64,000 nucleotides of DNA from UBA1479 sp040221095 (GCA_040221095.1 JAVJVP010000008.1:1-64000), one strand, 5' to 3'. Positions 32,510 to 41,917 are shown, counted from the first letter of the stretch. Notes: a model not told the origin generated them from the letters alone. Program-made: numbers and translations.

Positions 32510-35413
32510 TCAGTGCCCGCCTCCCGGTTTCTTGAAATCCGCGCCATAGCGCAGGATATCCGGCCGCTTGCGCAAGCCCTCGGGCGGCGTCAGGGGCGCC
32601 GGCCTGGGCCAGGTTTCCCCTGCCTCTTCCGGCTGCGCTTTTTCGATGCGCACGCGCAGGTCGTACCACGCCGCCTGCCCGGTCACCGGGTCCGAATTGG
32701 AATAGCGGTAACCGGCCCGTTCCGGCAGCAGTTCGGAAATGATGTGGTTCAGAAGGAAGCCCTTGGTCGCCTCGCCGGCGTCCTTGTCCAGGTTCCAGGC
32801 CCCGGCCCGTTTGCCGATGGCGTTCCAGGTCCAGACCGTATGCTTGTTGACCCCGTCCATGAGCGCCGCCTGCGCCTTGACCCGGCCGTGGTAGCTTTCG
32901 ATCCACACCCAATCGCCGTCCTCGATCCCGTGCTTGGCGGCCACTTCCATGCCCACGTAAAGCTTGTTGGAGCCGGTGATCTGACGCAGCCAGGCGTTCT
33001 GCGAACCCCAGGAATGGTACATCTGCATGGGCCGCTGGGTCAGGGCGTGGAGCGGGTAATCATCCGTGTCGATCATCGAGCCTTCGAACGGCGGGTACCA
33101 GATCGGGATCGGGTCGAAATAGGCGTCGATGCGCGCCCGGTCCTTTTCCGGCGGCTGGTGCGGGCCGTGGCCGCGGGCGGCCAGACGGAACCGCTGCAGG
33201 GGCTCGGAATACAGCTGGAACACCACCTGATCGGCATGCCCCATGAATCCGGCCTCTGCCGCCCATTCCAGATAGGCCTTGTTGGCCATCTTGAAATACT
33301 GCGCCTCGGGCGGGATTTCGTGGCTGAAGAAGCAGCCGTTCTCGATGTACTTTTTCAGCTGGTCCGGATTGGGCTCGCCCTTGGCGGTCTTCTCGCCGTC
33401 CTTGCCGCGCCAACCGATCAGCGAGCCGATGCCGGGGGCGCGCATGTGGTTGACGATGTAGTCGGCATAACCGCCCGGGTATTTGGGCTCGCCGTATGTC
33501 TTGACCAGACCCGGTAACCCTAAGCGCACGCCCAGGTCCAGCAGCACCGTCTGGAACGGCCGCACGTCGCGGTCGGGCTCGATCACCGGCTGGCGGATGG
33601 CATCCTGGGCGGCATGGGCGGAGCTGATCGGACGGTCAAGCAGCGAGATGCAGTCCCAGCGTTCAAGATAGGTGGTGTCGGGCAGGATCAGGTCCGCGTA
33701 GGACACCATTTCCGAGAAATAGGCGTCGGAATAGATGATGCGGGGAATCTTGTATTCGCCCGTTTCCTCGTTCTTGGCGGTCAGCATTTCCGCCACGCCC
33801 GTGGAGTTCATGGTCGAATTCCAGCTCATGTTCGCCATGAACATGAACAGGGTGTCGATGGGGTACGGATCGCCGTTGACCGCGTTGGTGATGACCATGT
33901 GCATCATGCCGTGGGCCGACAGCGGGTATTCCCAGGAAAACGCCTTGTCGATGCGCCGGGGCGTGCCGTCGGCATTGACGATCAGGTCTTCCGGTCCCGT
34001 CGGAAAGCCCAGCGGCGCACCCTGCATCGGCAGTCCGGCGCCGACCTGGCCCGGCTTGCCCGAGGGCTTCAGCGGCGGCGGGGCCGGCTTGGGGAACGGC
34101 GGCTTGTAACGGAAGCCGCCCGGGCAATCGATTGTGCCCAGGATCATCTGCAGCACGTGCAGGGCGCGGCAGGTGTGGAAGCCGTTGGAATGGGCCGAAA
34201 TGCCGCGCATGGCGTGGAACGCCACGGGGCGGCCGATCATCTTGTCGTGCTTGCGCCCGGCCCAGTCGGTCCAGGGCTGGTCGATCTCGATGGTTTCCTC
34301 GAAGGCGACCTGGGCCAGTTCGGCGGCGACGCGGCGGATGGTTTCGACCGGAATCCCGGTTTCCTCCGCCACGGCGTCCGGGGCGTATTTCTTGTCCAGG
34401 TAGCGTTCGGCCATGATCTGGAACGCCGGCACGGCGCGCCGCCCGTCGGCCAGGGTCACGTCGGCGACCAGGGCCGGCTTGGTGTCGATGGCGTTGGCGT
34501 CGGCCATCGCCTTCTTCTCTGCGTCCCAGGCCACCGGCTTGCCGGCGTCGTCGCGCACGAACATGCCGTCGTCGGCCGCGCCCGGCGCCTGGATCACCAG
34601 CCAATGGGCGTTGGAATAACGGACGAGGTAGTCCTCGTCGATCTTGCCGGCGGTCAGCAATTGGTGGATCAGCGACATCACGAACAGGCCGTCGGTGCCC
34701 GGGCGGATACCGATCCATTCATCGGCGATGGCCGAATAGCCCGAGCGCACCGGGTTGACGGACACGAACTTGGCCCCCCGGTTCTTGATCTTGCTGAGGC
34801 CCATCTTGATGGGGTTGGAATCGTGATCCTCGGCGACACCGAACATCATGAAGTACTTGGTGCGGTCCCAATCGGGCTCGCCGAATTCCCAGAAGCTGCC
34901 GCCGATGGTGTATAGGCCGGCGGCCGCCATGTTGACGGAACAGAACCCACCATGGGCCGCGAAGTTGGGCGTGCCGAACTGCGACGCCCACCAGCCGGTC
35001 AGCGCCTGGCTCTGGTCACGGCCGGTGAAGAACGCAAGTTTGCGGGGATCGGTGGCGCGGATGCGCGACAGCCAATCCGTCGCCGTTTCCAGCGCCTCTT
35101 CCCATTCGATTTCCTTGAATTCGCCGGACCCGCGCGGCCCCACGCGCTTCAGGGGCTTGGTCAGCTTGGCCGGGGAATTCTGGGTCATGATCCCGGCCGA
35201 ACCCTTGGCGCAGAGCACGCCCTTGTTGATCGGGTGCTCCGGATTGCCCTGGATGTAGCGGATCTGGCCGTTCTTCAAATGCACCTTGATGCCGCAGCGG
35301 CAGGCGCACATGTAGCAGGTCGTGCATTTGATTTCGTCGGCAACCTCGGGCGAGGTATCGACCGGGCTTTCCGTATGCCCGCTTGTGGTCTTTTTATCGT
35401 CGTTCGACGCCAT
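32510..35413 (-). CDS. soeA: Molybdopterin oxidoreductase catalytic subunit, probably SoeA (sulfite dehydrogenase)
   Basis: 967 aa, DMSO-reductase superfamily. The N-terminal [4Fe-4S] motif is CTTCYMCACRCGIKVHL with a fourth Cys in GVLCAKGSAG. The segment AAHGGFCSVNMAAAG holds a Cys at the position of the molybdenum ligand. A C-terminal molydopterin dinucleotide-binding domain covers about 800-960. There is no twin-arginine signal, so the enzyme faces the cytoplasm. This is a feature of SoeABC, which oxidises sulfite to sulfate with quinone as acceptor. The gene runs divergently from cysH-cysD-cysNC, which supports a sulfur role. Polysulfide reductase, DMSO reductase or PadB-type relatives cannot be excluded. 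The ATG at 35413 is chosen; an upstream in-frame start at 35494 lacks a binding site. Confidence 0.75.
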   Translation of the reverse strand: MASNDDKKTTSGHTESPVDTSPEVADEIKCTTCYMCACRCGIKVHLKNGQIRYIQGNPEHPINKGVLCAKGSAGIMTQNSPAKLTKPLKRVGPRGSGEFKEIEWEEALETATDWLSRIRATDPRKLAFFTGRDQSQALTGWWASQFGTPNFAAHGGFCSVNMAAAGLYTIGGSFWEFGEPDWDRTKYFMMFGVAEDHDSNPIKMGLSKIKNRGAKFVSVNPVRSGYSAIADEWIGIRPGTDGLFVMSLIHQLLTAGKIDEDYLVRYSNAHWLVIQAPGAADDGMFVRDDAGKPVAWDAEKKAMADANAIDTKPALVADVTLADGRRAVPAFQIMAERYLDKKYAPDAVAEETGIPVETIRRVAAELAQVAFEETIEIDQPWTDWAGRKHDKMIGRPVAFHAMRGISAHSNGFHTCRALHVLQMILGTIDCPGGFRYKPPFPKPAPPPLKPSGKPGQVGAGLPMQGAPLGFPTGPEDLIVNADGTPRRIDKAFSWEYPLSAHGMMHMVITNAVNGDPYPIDTLFMFMANMSWNSTMNSTGVAEMLTAKNEETGEYKIPRIIYSDAYFSEMVSYADLILPDTTYLERWDCISLLDRPISSAHAAQDAIRQPVIEPDRDVRPFQTVLLDLGVRLGLPGLVKTYGEPKYPGGYADYIVNHMRAPGIGSLIGWRGKDGEKTAKGEPNPDQLKKYIENGCFFSHEIPPEAQYFKMANKAYLEWAAEAGFMGHADQVVFQLYSEPLQRFRLAARGHGPHQPPEKDRARIDAYFDPIPIWYPPFEGSMIDTDDYPLHALTQRPMQMYHSWGSQNAWLRQITGSNKLYVGMEVAAKHGIEDGDWVWIESYHGRVKAQAALMDGVNKHTVWTWNAIGKRAGAWNLDKDAGEATKGFLLNHIISELLPERAGYRYSNSDPVTGQAAWYDLRVRIEKAQPEEAGETWPRPAPLTPPEGLRKRPDILRYGADFKKPGGGH

Positions 35414-35736
35414 TGTTTCCAACCCCGATCGAGGCGCCGCGGCCTCGGCTGCTGATCCGGCACGATTGCTAGCGGTCCACCCCCGGGGTGTCAATCAACC
35501 CGCGGACGCCGCACCCCCCTTGTTTCCAGACAGGCATATTACCCGCCACGCAAATCGGATGACGATCCAACCCGGGGAATTAGGTGGGTCCAGGCGAACC
35601 GCCGTTGGACAAGCTTAATTTTACAAAATAAATTTGTGATACAAGTTTATTTTACATTTTTTTATCAGATTCTTGTTGTTTCAACAGTCATAATTGATAC
35701 AAATTCCGCCACCCCATGACGGCAAGGTATTTTCCC
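35414..35736. promoter_or_regulatory. Divergent regulatory region between soe and cys operons
   Basis: 323 bp without a gene. The half nearest soeA is GC-rich. 35610-35705 is a sharp AT-rich island holding the palindrome described separately, a TAAAAT hexamer on the minus strand (35623-35618) that could be the soe -10, and a CATAAT on the plus strand (35689-35694) that could be the cys -10. Neither has a convincing -35, which would fit activator-dependent promoters. No terminator or riboswitch is recognisable. Confidence 0.6.
35627..35651. promoter_or_regulatory. Palindromic operator candidate between soe and cys operons
   Basis: A 25-bp imperfect palindrome with arms AATAAA-TTTGT and ACAAG-TTTATT around GAT; 20 of 25 positions are symmetric. 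It lies within the AT-rich island 86 bp before cysH. A dimeric regulator, perhaps of the Rrf2 or LysR type acting on sulfur genes, could bind here. The regulator is not in the window. Confidence 0.55.
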
Positions 35737-36495
35737 ATGTCCCCTTCCACACCTGTTTTGCCCGAACCGGCCGCCCGCGCCGCCGTCCTGCCGCCGGCGC
35801 TGAACATCGATGCGCTGGACCGGCTGCTGAGCCCCCTGAATACGGAACAACTGCTGCGCCAGGTGATCGTGGACGCCTTTCCCGGCCGCGCCGTGGTCAC
35901 CACCTCGTTCGGGGCCGAGTCGGCGGTCCTACTCGCCCTGATCGCCAGGATCGACCCGGCGACGCCGGTGGTGTTCCTGGATACGGGCTACCTGTTCGCG
36001 CAGACCCTGACCTACCGCGACCGCCTGGTCCGCCACCTGGGCCTGACCGACGTCCGCACGGTCACCCCCAACCCCGACGACCTTGCCCGCGAGGACCCCA
36101 AGGGCGACCTGCACAAGCACGATCCCGATCGCTGCTGCCGTCTGCGCAAGGACATCCCGCTGGAGAATGCCCTGGCCGGCTTCGACGTGTGGATTTCCGG
36201 GCGCAAACGCTTCCACGGCGGGGACCGCGCATCCCTGCCCCGCATCGAGGTCGACGGCCGCTACCTGAAGGTCAATCCCCTCGCCGATTGGAGCGAGGAC
36301 GCCATCGCCAAGGCCTTCGCGGGTGCCGGTCTGCCGCGCCATCCTCTGGTAGAACACGGCTTCACGTCGATCGGCTGCTTCCCATGCACAGACCCGTCCG
36401 GAAACGGCGGCTATTCGCGGGCGGGCCGCTGGCCGGGCAGCGACAAGACGGAATGCGGAATCCACGCCCCAAAAGGCCACGGCGAGCCGAACTGA
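35737..36495 (+). CDS. cysH: Assimilatory adenylylsulfate (APS) reductase, CysH family
   Basis: 252 aa. It reduces activated sulfate to sulfite with thioredoxin or glutathione as donor. The PP-loop-like region TTSFGAESAVLLALI is at 55-69. The paired cysteines CC at 133-134 and the CxxC at 214-217 are the [4Fe-4S] ligands that mark APS reductases and are absent from PAPS reductases of the E. coli type. The catalytic Cys is in ECGIH (240). The start at 35737 is preferred because AAGG lies upstream; an ATG at 35716 would add seven residues. It is first of the cysH-cysD-cysNC cluster, with 110 bp before cysD. Confidence 0.94.
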   Translation: MSPSTPVLPEPAARAAVLPPALNIDALDRLLSPLNTEQLLRQVIVDAFPGRAVVTTSFGAESAVLLALIARIDPATPVVFLDTGYLFAQTLTYRDRLVRHLGLTDVRTVTPNPDDLAREDPKGDLHKHDPDRCCRLRKDIPLENALAGFDVWISGRKRFHGGDRASLPRIEVDGRYLKVNPLADWSEDAIAKAFAGAGLPRHPLVEHGFTSIGCFPCTDPSGNGGYSRAGRWPGSDKTECGIHAPKGHGEPN

Positions 36496-36605
36496 TCCCA
36501 TCGGTTTTCCGGCATATCGCCGGTTTCCGCCCAATGCAAATTAGGTTACAAGCCCCCGATAGCAAGTGGGCCATGCCCGTTGCGGCATTTGATAGACGAA
36601 GTCAT

Positions 36606-37406
36606 ATGAACATGGACGATCTCGACCGACTTGAAAGCGAAAGCATCTTCATCCTGCGCGAGGCCTATCAGGCCTTCGCGCGGCTCGGCATGCTGTGGTC
36701 GCTGGGCAAAGATTCGAATGTCATGGTCTGGCTCGCCAAGAAGGCCTTCTTCGGCCATGTCCCTTTCCCCCTGGTGCATGTCGACACGGGCAACAAGTTT
36801 CCCGAGATGTACGCCTTCCGTGACCGCTACGCGGCCGAATGGGGGGTCGAACTGATCGTCGGCGGCTGCCCGCCGCTGGAAGAAATGGATCAGGACCTGC
36901 CGCCGGCGACCCGCCGCGCCCAGCGCAAGACCCGGGGCCTGAAGGAACTGGTCGAACGCGAGGGCTTCGACGGCATTTGCGCCGGCATTCGCCGCGACGA
37001 GGAAGGGACCCGCGCCAAGGAACGCGTGTTCAGCCCGCGCGGCGCCGACGCCGCCTGGGACGTGCGCGACCAACCGCCCGAACTGTGGGGCCAGTACAAC
37101 ACGGATTTCCCACCCGGCACCCATGTGCGCGTCCACCCCATCCTGCATTGGTCGGAACTGGACATCTGGCGCTACATCGCCCGCGAGGGCATTCCGGTGG
37201 TCGAGCTTTATTTCGCCAGGGACGGCAAGCGGTATCGATCACTGGGCGACCAGGACATCACAAACCCCGTGGCCAGCGAGGCCGCGACCATCGAGGCCAT
37301 CATCGCCGAGTTGGAGCAAACCCACGTCGCCGAGCGGTCTGGCCGCGCCATGGACCACGAGGCCGAGGATTCCTTCGAACGCCTGCGCACGGAAGGTTAC
37401 ATGTGA
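36606..37406 (+). CDS. cysD: Sulfate adenylyltransferase subunit 2
   Basis: 266 aa. CysD with CysN makes APS from sulfate and ATP in the cytoplasm. It has the N-type ATP pyrophosphatase P-loop as WSLGKDSNVM (about 32-41). Further typical segments are FPLVHVDTGNKFPEMYAFRD and GICAGIRRDEEGTRAKERVFS. The C-terminus (SLGDQDITNPVAS...ERSGRAMDHE) follows the family. The ATG at 36606 gives the start MNMDDLDRLE. Its stop overlaps the cysN start (TGATG), so the two subunits are translationally coupled. Confidence 0.97.
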   Translation: MNMDDLDRLESESIFILREAYQAFARLGMLWSLGKDSNVMVWLAKKAFFGHVPFPLVHVDTGNKFPEMYAFRDRYAAEWGVELIVGGCPPLEEMDQDLPPATRRAQRKTRGLKELVEREGFDGICAGIRRDEEGTRAKERVFSPRGADAAWDVRDQPPELWGQYNTDFPPGTHVRVHPILHWSELDIWRYIAREGIPVVELYFARDGKRYRSLGDQDITNPVASEAATIEAIIAELEQTHVAERSGRAMDHEAEDSFERLRTEGYM

Positions 37407-39322
37407 TGGCCGCCGTCACCGCAACCGCCGCCCGCAAACCCGTGATCAAGGTCGTGTTCGCCGGCCATGTCGACCACGGCAAGTCGACCCTGCTGGGCCG
37501 CCTTCTGACCGACCTGGGCGCCCTTCCCGAAGGCAAGATGGAAGCCGTCGCCGAAAGCTGCAAGCGGCGCGGCGTGGTGTTCGAATGGGCGTTCCTGCTG
37601 GACGCGCTGCGCGCCGAACGGGACCAGGGCATCACCATCGATTCAACCCAAGTCCAGGCCGAAACGGACACCCGCCGCTTCGTCTTCATCGATGCCCCGG
37701 GTCATCACGAATTCATCAAGAACATGGTCACCGGCGCCGCCCAGGCGGACGCCGCCGTGCTGCTGGTCGACGCCATGGACGGCCTGCAGGCGGAAACGCA
37801 GCGCCATGCCTTTCTGCTGGGCCTCCTCGGCATCCACGACGTCATCGTCGCGGTGACCAAGATGGACCTGGTCGGATACGACCAGGCCCGGTTCGACGAT
37901 CTGGCGGGCCGGGTGACGGCGCACCTTGTCTCCCTCGGCTTCGATGCCGACCGCATCAAGGCCATCCCCGTCGCCGCCCGCGACGGCGAGAACATCCTGA
38001 CACGGGCCGCCGCCATGCCCTGGTATTCCGGCCCCGCGCTGATCGCGCATCTGGACGCCCTGATGCCCGGCACGGCCGATGCCGACGCCGCCGCGGCGCC
38101 GCTCCGCTTCATCGTGCAAGGCGTATACAAGTTCGACGACCGGCGCATCCTCGCCGGACGCATCCTGTCCGGCAGCCTGGCCGTGGGCGACGAGATTCAG
38201 TTCTCGCCCGGCAACCGGCACGGGCGGGTCAAAAGCATCGAAACCTGGCCTGCCCCGGCGGCTCCGGCGGACCACCCCACACGGGCCGAAACCGGACAAT
38301 CGGTCGGCATCACCCTGGACCAGCAATTGTTCATCGAACGCGGCGCTGTCGGCGCCCATCCGGCGACGCCGCCGCAGCTGATCAGCGCGCTGCGCGGCCG
38401 CGTCGTATGGTTCGGCGCCGAGCCCCTGACCCCCGGCACGCGCTACAAGATGAAGCTGAACGCGGGCGAGTATCTGTGCATCGCCGAGACGGTCGAGCAC
38501 GTTCTCGACGCCGGGGATCTGTCGACATCCGCGTCGGCGCAGGTCAGCCGCAATCAGATCGCCGACGTGGTGTTCCGCTCACGCGGGCACATGGCGGCGG
38601 ATGCCCATGGCGAGGCGCCGCAGACCGGGCGGTTCGTTCTGGTCGCCGACCACCGCATCGTCGGCTGCGGCCTGATCGACCTTGAAGGCTTCGCCGCCAA
38701 AGGCCGCGAACAGTCGCCCAAGTCGGCGAACATCCTGCGGGTCGAGCACCGCATCGACATGCCGGAACGCTGGTCCGCCAACGGCCACAAAAGCGGCATC
38801 CTCTGGTTCACGGGTCTGTCCGGATCGGGAAAATCGACCCTGGCGGTGCGCCTGGAAGAAGAGTTGTTCCGGCGCGGCAAACAGGTCTTCGTGCTGGACG
38901 GTGACAACGTCCGCCACGGGCTCTGCGCCGACCTGGGATTTTCCCCCGACGACCGGCAGGAGAACATTCGCCGTGTCGGCGAACTGGCGCAGATTCTGGC
39001 CCACGCCGGGTTCATTGTCGTCACCGCCTTCATTTCCCCCTACCGGGCGGACCGTGACGGCGTGCGCGCCCGCGCCGCCGATCTGTTCCATGAAATCCAC
39101 GTGGCCGCGAACCTGGAGGTCTGCGAACAACGCGACCCCAAGGGGCTCTACAAGAAAGCCCGGACCGGTGAAATTCCCGAATTCACGGGGGTTTCAGCGC
39201 CCTACGAAGCACCTCACGCACCCGAGCTGGTCATCGATACGGCCAATCTGGAAATCGACGCCTGCGTCGAACGCCTGGTCGAATATGCGCTTACGACATT
39301 CGATCAGACGGGGGGGTGCTGA
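37406..39322 (+). CDS. cysNC: Bifunctional sulfate adenylyltransferase subunit 1 / APS kinase
   Basis: 638 aa. The N-terminal CysN GTPase drives APS synthesis: P-loop GHVDHGKST at 20-28, G3 DAPGH at 96-100 and TKMD at 151-154, followed by two beta-barrel domains to about 440. The C-terminal CysC domain phosphorylates APS to PAPS: P-loop GLSGSGKST at 470-478, then DGDNVRHGL, SPYRADRDGVR and DPKGLYKKAR. The fusion, as in rhizobial NodQ/CysNC, is common in Alphaproteobacteria. It follows cysD with a one-base overlap. Since CysH here looks APS-specific, PAPS made by the kinase domain may serve sulfation reactions. Confidence 0.96.
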   Translation: MAAVTATAARKPVIKVVFAGHVDHGKSTLLGRLLTDLGALPEGKMEAVAESCKRRGVVFEWAFLLDALRAERDQGITIDSTQVQAETDTRRFVFIDAPGHHEFIKNMVTGAAQADAAVLLVDAMDGLQAETQRHAFLLGLLGIHDVIVAVTKMDLVGYDQARFDDLAGRVTAHLVSLGFDADRIKAIPVAARDGENILTRAAAMPWYSGPALIAHLDALMPGTADADAAAAPLRFIVQGVYKFDDRRILAGRILSGSLAVGDEIQFSPGNRHGRVKSIETWPAPAAPADHPTRAETGQSVGITLDQQLFIERGAVGAHPATPPQLISALRGRVVWFGAEPLTPGTRYKMKLNAGEYLCIAETVEHVLDAGDLSTSASAQVSRNQIADVVFRSRGHMAADAHGEAPQTGRFVLVADHRIVGCGLIDLEGFAAKGREQSPKSANILRVEHRIDMPERWSANGHKSGILWFTGLSGSGKSTLAVRLEEELFRRGKQVFVLDGDNVRHGLCADLGFSPDDRQENIRRVGELAQILAHAGFIVVTAFISPYRADRDGVRARAADLFHEIHVAANLEVCEQRDPKGLYKKARTGEIPEFTGVSAPYEAPHAPELVIDTANLEIDACVERLVEYALTTFDQTGGC

Positions 39323-39351
39323 AGGCGCTTTCACCGGCCTGCCGGCCACGG

Positions 39352-40881
39352 CTAGCTGGCCCGCTTGCCCCGGGCGGCCATTTCCGCAAGGAAGCCTTCC
39401 GTCGATCCCGCCCTGAGGAACGAATAGGCGCAACCCAGCACCCGGTCCTTGCGCTCGCCCTCTTCCGGGCAGCTTTTTTCCGGAATGCGCGGCTTGCCGT
39501 CGGCGGCGTCCTGATTTTCGCCGGGCAAGGCCCCCGGCAGGTCTTTCTCCCGTTGTGACGGGTCCAGGGCTTCCGGCTGAATGACGATGTCCGGATGCAC
39601 GCCCTCGGCCTGGATGGTGTGGCCGGACGGCGCATAGTACAGCGCCGTGGTCAGGCGCAGCGCGCCCTCCACCGGCAGCGGCATGATGGTCTGCACCGAC
39701 CCCTTGCCGAAGGACCGGGTCCCCATGACCGTCGCCCGGCCGTGGAATTGCAGGGCGCTGGCGACGATTTCAGACGCCGAGGCCGAACCGCCGTTGATCA
39801 GCACGACGATCGGAAGGTTACGGGCAAGGTCACCGGGCCGGGCATCGTAATTACGTTGGTTATCAGGCGTGCGGCCGCGCACGGAAACGATCCCGCCGGC
39901 GTCCAGGAAACTGTCGGCCAGGATCAGCGATTGATCGAGAAGTCCGCCCGGGTTCGAGCGCAGATCCAGGACCAGGCCGCGAATTTGGGTGTCGGGTTGG
40001 GTCCGCAGTTCCGCCATGGCCTTGGCGATGCCGCTTTCGACCTTTTCCGAGAACCGGGTCACCCGGACGTAGCCGATATCGCCGTCGACCCGCCACCGCA
40101 CCGAACGCACCTTGATCACCGCGCGCACCACGGTAACGTCGAATTCCGGCTGGCTGCCCCGGCGGATGCGCAGCACGATCTCGGTTCCCGGATCGCCACG
40201 CATCTTGGCCACGGCCTCGCTCAGGCTCTTGCCCAGGACCGCATCGCCGTCGACGGCGGTGATACGGTCGCCCGGCAGCAGGCCCGCGCGCTCGGCCGGG
40301 GTATCCTCGATGGGCGAGACGATCTTGACCAGCCCCTCTTCCATGGTCACCTCGATGCCCAGGCCGCCGAACTCACCACGCGTTGTGATGTAGGTTTCCT
40401 CGAACTCGCGGGCGTTCATGTAATCGGAATGGGGGTCAAGAGACTGGAGCATGCCGTCCAGCGCCTTTTCGACCAGATCGTGAGGCGCCAGGCTGGCCGG
40501 CTCCGGCTTGCCCTTTTCCACGCCCTTGATGGCGGCGTCGATCAGTTCGGCATCATTGAGTTCGCGCACATAGGATGCCCGCACGCGGCGAAAGGCGAAG
40601 CGGAAGTAATCCAGGCGTTCCTCGGCGTCGCGGGTGCTCGCATAGCGGTCATAGACCGCGTTGAAACGGTCAAGCTGCTGGCGGGTTTCGTCGCTGAGGG
40701 CCAGACGGTCGACCCCGAGCGCCTCCATCACGCGGGCGACACCCGATTCCTGAACCGTGCATCCGGCGATCCCCGCGGCCACGCCGAAGCCGAGAACCGC
40801 CGCCCCGGCCCACGCCAGGGATGACCGCATTATCCCTGTCGTCTTCGGTTTCCGGGGTCTGGGGGCGCCCAAGGAATCCAT
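39352..40881 (-). CDS. S41-family carboxy-terminal processing protease, probably a lipoprotein
   Basis: 509 aa. An N-terminal membrane or signal segment ends in AAGIAGC, a lipobox-like sequence that would anchor the protein as a periplasmic lipoprotein. A PDZ domain covers about 170-260 (EVTMEEGLVKIVSPIEDTPAERAG). The peptidase core has the Ser of NGGSASASEIVASAL and the Lys of GTRSFGKGSVQT as the Ser-Lys pair. Family members trim proteins at their C-termini in the envelope. The ATG at 40881 overlaps the stop of the upstream DHH gene (TAATG), so the start is set by coupling. The C-terminal 80 residues are specific to this protein. Confidence 0.9.
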   Translation of the reverse strand: MDSLGAPRPRKPKTTGIMRSSLAWAGAAVLGFGVAAGIAGCTVQESGVARVMEALGVDRLALSDETRQQLDRFNAVYDRYASTRDAEERLDYFRFAFRRVRASYVRELNDAELIDAAIKGVEKGKPEPASLAPHDLVEKALDGMLQSLDPHSDYMNAREFEETYITTRGEFGGLGIEVTMEEGLVKIVSPIEDTPAERAGLLPGDRITAVDGDAVLGKSLSEAVAKMRGDPGTEIVLRIRRGSQPEFDVTVVRAVIKVRSVRWRVDGDIGYVRVTRFSEKVESGIAKAMAELRTQPDTQIRGLVLDLRSNPGGLLDQSLILADSFLDAGGIVSVRGRTPDNQRNYDARPGDLARNLPIVVLINGGSASASEIVASALQFHGRATVMGTRSFGKGSVQTIMPLPVEGALRLTTALYYAPSGHTIQAEGVHPDIVIQPEALDPSQREKDLPGALPGENQDAADGKPRIPEKSCPEEGERKDRVLGCAYSFLRAGSTEGFLAEMAARGKRAS

Positions 40882-41810
40882 TAGCCGTCCGAGGTAATCT
40901 GTTCGATCAATTCCCCCAGAACCCGCGCGGCATCCTCGTTCTCGACCTGACACGTCCCGGCATTCAGATGCCCGCCGCCGCCGTATTTCAGCATCAACTC
41001 ACCGACGTTGGTGTTCGATGTGCGGTTAAGGATCGATTTGCCGGTCGCGAACACCGTGTTCATCTTCTGCATGCCCCACAGGACATGGATCGAGATGTTG
41101 GTGTCCGGATACAGCGCGTAAATCATGAACCGGTTGCCGGCAAAGATGGTTTCTTCCTCCCGCAGATCAAGCACCACCAGATTGCCCTGCACGGTGGAAC
41201 ACCGCTTGATCTGGTCGATCTGCTTTTCCCGGTGCTCGTTGTAAAGCTCCACCCGTTCCTTGACGTCGGCCAAATCCAGGATCTGGTCGATGGAATGGCC
41301 CCGGCAATAGTCGATCAGGTCCATCATCAGCTGGTAGTTGGAGACCCGGAACTCGCGGAAGCGGCCCAGCCCCGTGCGCGCGTCCATCAGGAAGTTCATG
41401 AGGTCCCAGCCCTGGGGGTTGAGGACCTCGTCCTTGTTGAACTGCGCCGCGTCGCCCTTGTCGACAGCCGCCATCATGTCGTCGGCCACGTTCGGAAACG
41501 CCGCCTTGCCGCCGTAATAGTCGTAGACGACGCGGGCGGCGGAGGGGGCTTCCGGATCGATGATGTGATTTTCCGGCTTGTCCTCCATGCGCAGGGTTTC
41601 GCTGAGGTGATGGTCGAACGCCAGATGAATCCCGGGAACGTAGGGCAGGTTCGTGGAGATGTCGCGTTCCGACACCAGGATGGTGCCGTCTTGCATGTCC
41701 TTCGGATGCACGAACTTGATGTCGTCGATCATATCAAGTTCCTTCAGAAGGACGGCGCATACCAGTCCATCGAAGTCGCTTCGGGTAATCAGGCGAAATT
41801 TGTCAGTCAT
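40881..41810 (-). CDS. DHH-family phosphoesterase (exopolyphosphatase-like)
   Basis: 309 aa with no membrane segment. Metal-binding motifs are DFDG near residue 13 and FDHH near 66. A DHHA1 domain carries GGGGHLNAGT near 278. This arrangement is shared by exopolyphosphatases and oligonucleotide phosphoesterases of the DHH superfamily, which hydrolyse phosphate bonds with manganese or magnesium. The gene is translationally coupled to the S41 protease downstream. The substrate cannot be decided: polyphosphate, nanoRNA and cyclic dinucleotide products are all possible for the family. Confidence 0.82.
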   Translation of the reverse strand: MTDKFRLITRSDFDGLVCAVLLKELDMIDDIKFVHPKDMQDGTILVSERDISTNLPYVPGIHLAFDHHLSETLRMEDKPENHIIDPEAPSAARVVYDYYGGKAAFPNVADDMMAAVDKGDAAQFNKDEVLNPQGWDLMNFLMDARTGLGRFREFRVSNYQLMMDLIDYCRGHSIDQILDLADVKERVELYNEHREKQIDQIKRCSTVQGNLVVLDLREEETIFAGNRFMIYALYPDTNISIHVLWGMQKMNTVFATGKSILNRTSNTNVGELMLKYGGGGHLNAGTCQVENEDAARVLGELIEQITSDG

Positions 41811-41917
41811 AACCTAGTCTTCCCCCGTCTCTGGGCCGATTTTTGATCCCGTTTTGATGTGGGCTGATATCTGGGCGCAGTTTGCCGGGATTCAATGCGT
41901 TAGGGAACCCAAATCTA

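Noticed and set aside
35414..35736. A SAM or other riboswitch before cysH
   Set aside because: The AT-rich stretch has one palindrome but no conserved riboswitch core, and the leader would be too short.
35694..36605. Long upstream extension of the cysD reading frame through cysH
   Set aside because: The frame is open by GC bias. CysD similarity begins at MNMDDLDRLE, and cysH in another frame has complete catalytic motifs.
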